From positions 107,467-171,466 of the forward strand of contig PKWY01000046.1 in the NCBI GenBank assembly GCA_003132205.1: 64,000 nucleotides of DNA, given 5' to 3'. This document shows positions 60,155-64,000 of the stretch, one piece after another (position 1 is the stretch's first letter; each line of letters opens with the position of its first letter). This DNA is from Acidimicrobiaceae bacterium. GTDB lineage: Bacteria; Actinomycetota; Acidimicrobiia; Acidimicrobiales; RAAP-2. Both the position numbers and the translations under genes were made by a program. The notes under the pieces are model-generated. The model saw only the letters and a list, made by a program, of their open reading frames with translations. It made no database searches and was not told the DNA's origin.

Positions 60155-61392
60155 ACTTCATACGCGAGCGAATCCATCCACTCGCCCTCGACGCACTGCG
60201 AACGGTGGGGGCGAGGGACGGATGGCTGATCGAGACCTCGGAAGTGGTGAGGGTCGGTTTCGGAGGGACGGTCGCGACCCTGGAGCTTCCGGGGGGCCTC
60301 GACAACCCGGCCGACGTCGTCAGCGAACTCGCCCGACACCAGCTTTCGGGCGTCGAGGGTCCCCCGGGAACGGGAGTCGTCGCCTTCGCGTCCCTGCCCT
60401 TTGACCGAAGCGCCGAAGGGCGACTCGAGGTGCCTCGCTACGTGGTGACCCAGTTCAGAGGCGGCGACGCATGGATCACCCGTCTTGTCGACTCAATCGA
60501 ATGGATGGAGCTGCTGAACGACATCGACGCCCCCCTGCAAGAGACGCAGAACGCCCGTTCGATTACGTACCAGCCGGCCCCCGACGAGTACGCGCACAAC
60601 GTCGCCCTCGCCGTCGAGATCCTGCGACGAAAAGAGATTGTCAAGGTCGTGCTGGCGCGCTCGGTCGTGGGATCGGTGCTCGAACCCCTCGACGCCGCCG
60701 CCATCGCCACGCGCCTGCGCAAGCGAGAGCCGATCTGCACGATCTACAGCATGCCGACCTCCGACGGCCGTCGCTTCGTTGGGGCGAGCCCCGAACTCTT
60801 GGCCCGACGCGAGGGCGCCACGATCAAGTGCCACCCCCTGGCGGGCACTATCGCGCTGCCGCCCAACGTCGCCCCCGACGACTACCAGAACTGGCTGCTC
60901 GGCAGCGCCAAGAACCTCCACGAGCACGCCGTCATGGTCGATGACATCATCAACATCCTCGCCAGCCGCTACGACGACATCGAGGCCGACCCCAATCCCT
61001 CCATCGTCTCGCTTCGAACAGTGGCGCATCTCGGCACGTGGATCAACGCCAGCACCCCCGACGCCGCTTCGTCGCCCGACGCCCTCGAAGTCCTACGCCT
61101 GCTGCACCCGACCGCCGCGGTCGGCGGGATCCCGCGCGCCAGCGCCTACGAGCTGATCTGTCGGCTCGAACAGCACGACCGGGGCCACTACGCCGGTCCC
61201 ATTGGCTGGATCGACGCGAATGGCGACGGCGAGTGGTGGGTCGGCATCCGAGGCGTGTTCATCAACGGCACGGAGTTCGAAGCCTGGGCGGGGGCCGGAA
61301 TCGTGGGCGAATCCGACCCAATCGCCGAACGCGAGGAAACGAAGGACAAGCTTGCGAGCGTGCTGTCGTCGGTGCTCGTGGATCGCGTCTAG
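60151..61392 (+). CDS. menF: Isochorismate synthase
   Basis: A 413-residue chorismate-binding enzyme. Active-site segments are RRFVGASPELLARREGATIK with CHPLAGTIALPP, EHAVMVDDIINILA, AVGGIPRASAYELI and YAGPIGWIDANGDGEWWVGI with EAWAGAGIV. It turns chorismate into isochorismate, the entry to menaquinone. Isochorismate for a siderophore is the alternative, but overlap with menG (GTGA) favours menaquinone. Confidence 0.92.
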   Translation: MNFIRERIHPLALDALRTVGARDGWLIETSEVVRVGFGGTVATLELPGGLDNPADVVSELARHQLSGVEGPPGTGVVAFASLPFDRSAEGRLEVPRYVVTQFRGGDAWITRLVDSIEWMELLNDIDAPLQETQNARSITYQPAPDEYAHNVALAVEILRRKEIVKVVLARSVVGSVLEPLDAAAIATRLRKREPICTIYSMPTSDGRRFVGASPELLARREGATIKCHPLAGTIALPPNVAPDDYQNWLLGSAKNLHEHAVMVDDIINILASRYDDIEADPNPSIVSLRTVAHLGTWINASTPDAASSPDALEVLRLLHPTAAVGGIPRASAYELICRLEQHDRGHYAGPIGWIDANGDGEWWVGIRGVFINGTEFEAWAGAGIVGESDPIAEREETKDKLASVLSSVLVDRV

Positions 61393-62108
61393 TTAGGCAG
61401 ACGGCCGAAGGGTCGCTCGATGGCCCACTTGGTGACGAGCAGCAGGGCCTCGATGACGATGGCGCCCGACATCTTCGACTCACCCCGTGCGCGGTCGGTG
61501 AACGAGATCGGCACCTCGGCGATCGAGGCGCCGCCTCGCCTCGCCCGGTACGTCATCTCAATCTGGAAGCCGTAGCCGTCCGCGCTCACCGACTGATAGC
61601 CGATCTTCTCGAGCGCGCTCGTCGAGTACACCCGGTAGCCCGACGTGGAGTCCGCGACACCGAGGCCGAGCATGAGCGAAGCGTACTGATTACCGCCGCG
61701 CGACAGCAGCCGGCGAGACCACGCCCACTTCGGGATGCTGCCGCCCTTGATGTAGCGAGAACCAATGACGACGTCGTAATTCTCGGCAGTGACGAGCAGC
61801 GCGGGCAGGGTATGCGGATCGTGCGAGAAGTCGCAGTCGATCTCGACAAAGGTGTCGTAGCCTCGAACGAGTCCCCACGCGAAACCCGCGCGGTAGGCAC
61901 CACCGAGCCCGTTCTTGGACTTTCGCTGAAGGACGTCTATGGCGTCGAGCTCGCTCGCGATTCGAAGGGCCGCCTGCGCAGTGCCGTCCGGGCTGCCGTC
62001 GTCCACCACCAGGACGTGGGCCTCCGGGACGATCTCTCGAAGGGTGCGCAGCATCGATTCAACATTCAGAATCTCGTTGTACGTGGGCAGAACCACGAGC
62101 GTACGCAT
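61389..62108 (-). CDS. Polyprenol-phosphate mannosyltransferase-like glycosyltransferase (GT2)
   Basis: A 239-residue GT2 enzyme. VLPTYNEILNVESML, VLVVDDGSPDGTAQAAL and the metal-binding VEIDCDFSHDP are in place. The acceptor-side motif SRYIKGGSIPKWAWSRRLLS is typical of dolichyl/polyprenyl-phosphate mannose synthases. It lacks membrane segments, so it matches soluble Ppm1 domain-2 type enzymes. It supplies mannosyl lipid for outer glycans. It is convergent with menF (ends overlap by four bases). Confidence 0.88.
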   Translation of the reverse strand: MRTLVVLPTYNEILNVESMLRTLREIVPEAHVLVVDDGSPDGTAQAALRIASELDAIDVLQRKSKNGLGGAYRAGFAWGLVRGYDTFVEIDCDFSHDPHTLPALLVTAENYDVVIGSRYIKGGSIPKWAWSRRLLSRGGNQYASLMLGLGVADSTSGYRVYSTSALEKIGYQSVSADGYGFQIEMTYRARRGGASIAEVPISFTDRARGESKMSGAIVIEALLLVTKWAIERPFGRLPN

Positions 62109-62193
62109 TATTGGATTCTACCGAACTCATCTAGACTGCAAAGGTCGGATTCTGCGAACGATGACGGGAAAGTGAAGCGTTTGAGCAACTCTT

Positions 62194-63255
62194 ATGACCA
62201 CTTCTCCACCTAAGAAGCGTTTCGCGATGCCTCGCGAAATCCGCATCATCCTGAGCGTGGGTTGTCTCGTCTTCGTCTTTGAGTACTTCGTCGTGCCGCA
62301 GTTCTCCTCGTCGCACCTGTCGCTTCGACTGCTGGCTCAACTGAACCCACTGGTCGTCATCCTGGCGGTCCTGTGCGAGGTGGCGGCGCTCTACTCGTAC
62401 GTTGAGCTCACGCGCACCGTGCTCTCTCCGCACGCGCCGAGCCGCTTCAACACCCTGCGCGTGAATCTGGCGGGACTCGCCATCAGCCACGTCGTGCCCG
62501 GTGGCACGGCCCCCGCGGGGGCCCTCAGCTACCGGATCTTCAACGAGCTCGGCGTTCCAAAGGAGACCAACGCCTTCGGGCTCGCCGCCCAGGGCAGCGG
62601 TTCGGCGGTGGTGCTCAACATCATCTTCTGGTTCGCCTTGGTCATTTCAATTCCGCTTCGAGGCTTCAACCCCGCCTACGGCTTCGCCGCCCTCGCGGGC
62701 GTCTTCCTCCTCCTGGCATTCTTTGGCACGATCCTTCTCATCACGAGGGGCCAGCGTCGCGCCGACAGCTGGTTGCGCGTCGCCGCACGCCGGATTCCCG
62801 CGCTCGACCCCGACAAGATCTCCAGCCTGCTGGGCAGGGTGGCCGATCGAATCACGCTGCTGATCAACAACCGGCGAACGTTGTGGTGGGCCTTCACGTG
62901 GGCCGGTCTCAATTGGCTGTCGGACGCCGCCTGCCTGTGGGTGTTCCTGTGGTCGTTCGGACACGCGATCTCGCCCATCGACCTGCTCGTCGCCTACGGG
63001 CTCGCGAACATACTCGCCGCCATCCCTATCACTCCGGCGGGACTCGGCGTCGTCGAGGGTGTGCTCATTCCCACGTTGGTGGGATTCGGCGTTCCCCACG
63101 GCCAAGCGATCCTCGCCGTGCTGTCGTACCGTCTGGTCAACTTCTGGATTCCCATTCCCATCGGCGGCGCCGCCTACGCGAGCCTGCAGTGGCGCCGCGA
63201 ACCACCGACTACAGCTGCGCCAGCGACCGGGATCGGTCCTTCTCCAACCGCTTAA
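62194..63255 (+). CDS. Lysylphosphatidylglycerol synthase/flippase-like membrane protein (UPF0104)
   Basis: A 353-residue membrane protein with seven to eight segments. LRVNLAGLAISHVVPGGTAP and AGALSYRIFNELGV, the loop around GLAAQGSGSAVVLNIIFWFA, and the end LAAIPITPAGLGVVEGVLIP fit the YbhN/LPG flippase-type family. The final P-x-G-x-G-x-x-E motif is diagnostic. It may move a lipid-linked molecule. It is divergent from the glycosyltransferase gene, and the two may serve one envelope pathway. Its end overlaps ppk by 47 bases, convergent. Confidence 0.85.
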   Translation: MTTSPPKKRFAMPREIRIILSVGCLVFVFEYFVVPQFSSSHLSLRLLAQLNPLVVILAVLCEVAALYSYVELTRTVLSPHAPSRFNTLRVNLAGLAISHVVPGGTAPAGALSYRIFNELGVPKETNAFGLAAQGSGSAVVLNIIFWFALVISIPLRGFNPAYGFAALAGVFLLLAFFGTILLITRGQRRADSWLRVAARRIPALDPDKISSLLGRVADRITLLINNRRTLWWAFTWAGLNWLSDAACLWVFLWSFGHAISPIDLLVAYGLANILAAIPITPAGLGVVEGVLIPTLVGFGVPHGQAILAVLSYRLVNFWIPIPIGGAAYASLQWRREPPTTAAPATGIGPSPTA

Positions 63256-64000
63256 ACTCCGCCTGGGCGGAAAAGTTGTTGACCGGCTGGAGTCGTCGCC
63301 ATCGCCGGTCCGTTCCGAGCGCCCACGTGAAGAGGTCGTCGCGCCACGTGATCTCAAAGGCTTCCACCAAGTCCGCCTGAAGCGAGACGTCCTCGATCGG
63401 AACGAGGACCTCCACACGCCGGTCGAGGTTGCGTTCCATCAGGTCCGCCGAACCCAGGTAGATCGCGACGTCCGCGCTCCCCGGATGGCCGAAAATGAAG
63501 ACTCTCGAGTGCTCGAGAAACTCACCCACCAGGCTGTGGACGGTGATGTTCTCCGAAAGTCCGCTGACCCCGGGGCGCAGGCAGCACAGCGTGCGCACCT
63601 CGAGGCGTACCTCTACGCCCTCGGAGCTCGCCTGGTAGAGGGCGTCGATGATCGTCGGGTCGGTTAGTCCGTTCACCTTGATAGCGATTCTTCCCTCGGT
63701 GCCGAGGTCTCTCTGCTCGTTGATCATCTCGACGATACGCGTGCGCGTCGCGGTGGGGCTGACGATGATCTTCTGGTAGTTGCCGTTCCTCGCGAATCCG
63801 GTGAGGAAGTTGAAGAGTTCGCCGACGTCGTGGGTGATCTCGGCGTCGCACGTCAGCAAGCCGAAATCCTCGTAGTTGCGGGCGGTCTTCGAGTTGTAGT
63901 TCCCGGTGGCGATGTGCGCGTAGCGCACCGTCGTCTCACCCTCGCTGCGCACGACCAGGGAGGTTTTCGAGTGGGTCTTCAGGCCCACGATGCCGTACAC
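63209..64000 (-). CDS. ppk1: Polyphosphate kinase 1, C-terminal part (cut by window end)
   Basis: At least 263 residues of Ppk1 are visible. GLKTHSKTSLVVRSEG contains the phosphohistidine site; RYAHIATGNYNSKTARNYED and FGLLTCDAEI follow. The second C-terminal domain has IAIKVNGLTDPTIIDALYQA, IFGHPGSADVAIYLGSADLM and ERNLDRRVEVLVPI. The enzyme makes polyphosphate from ATP. The 5' half lies beyond position 64000. The last 47 bases overlap the end of the membrane-protein gene. Confidence 0.93.
   Translation of the reverse strand: MYGIVGLKTHSKTSLVVRSEGETTVRYAHIATGNYNSKTARNYEDFGLLTCDAEITHDVGELFNFLTGFARNGNYQKIIVSPTATRTRIVEMINEQRDLGTEGRIAIKVNGLTDPTIIDALYQASSEGVEVRLEVRTLCCLRPGVSGLSENITVHSLVGEFLEHSRVFIFGHPGSADVAIYLGSADLMERNLDRRVEVLVPIEDVSLQADLVEAFEITWRDDLFTWALGTDRRWRRLQPVNNFSAQAEFKRLEKDRSRSLAQL

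Noticed and set aside
1-64000. CRISPR arrays
   Set aside because: I saw no array of equal short repeats with unique spacers and no cas gene; the 15-bp and 24-bp patterns at 25462-25579 lie in a coding linker.

Overview
The window looks like chromosomal DNA of a high-GC actinobacterium, most likely of the Acidimicrobiia or a near relative. The reasons are frequent GTG and TTG starts, a mycothiol synthase (a thiol made only by actinobacteria), an ANTAR response regulator next to polA and rpsA, the order coaE-uvrB-uvrA-uvrC-rapZ-yvcK-gap-pgk-tpiA-secG, and menaquinone genes. No species can be named from the sequence alone.

Layout. (1) 0-3 kb: an unrecognised protein, a secreted Gmad2-like protein and an acyl-CoA dehydrogenase. 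(2) 3-19.3 kb: a loose accessory region of small single genes on both strands with long empty stretches. It holds a PAP2 phosphatase, a 2H phosphoesterase, several one-domain alpha/beta-barrel proteins, a PNPOx-fold protein, a VOC protein, a Ca2+/cation antiporter, a methyltransferase and a kinase-like protein. It also has three broken genes, a pair of 284-bp hairpin-headed direct repeats around a DUF1918 gene, and a solo TnpB nuclease gene enclosed by perfect 35-bp inverted repeats with a 9-bp direct duplication outside them. (3) 19.3-28.5 kb: a complete integrated element of about 9.1 kb in a tRNA-Leu(GAG) gene, with 63-bp att repeats. It carries integrase, an HTH regulator, AlpA/Xis, a replication protein with an iteron-like array, RecT, and small and large terminase subunits, but no portal, capsid or tail gene. 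This matches the plan of a phage satellite (PICI-like) and is the most interesting part of the window. (4) 28.5-42.5 kb: a leftward housekeeping block: peptide-binding protein, secG, glycolytic genes, yvcK-rapZ, uvrCAB and coaE. (5) 42.5-46.4 kb: a rightward oligopeptide ABC transporter operon. (6) 46.4-52.4 kb: leftward rpsA, polA, ANTAR regulator and menC. (7) 52.5-64 kb: tRNA-Leu(CAA), fatty acid synthesis genes fabD-fabG-acpP-fabF, a TrpF-like protein without the usual catalytic residues, YgfZ, mycothiol synthase, a VIT-type transporter, a MaoC protein, menG-menF, a dolichyl-phosphate-mannose-synthase-like glycosyltransferase, a flippase-like membrane protein and the 3' part of polyphosphate kinase.

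How the genes work together. UvrA, UvrB, UvrC and Pol I form nucleotide excision repair. Gap, Pgk and TpiA are consecutive glycolytic steps beside the carbon/cell-envelope regulators YvcK and RapZ. FabD, FabG, ACP and FabF carry fatty acid elongation. MenC, MenF and MenG belong to menaquinone synthesis. The satellite-like element has its own control region with four similar palindromes, a translationally coupled leftward operon from regulator to terminase, and candidate integrase arm sites on both sides of the crossover core.
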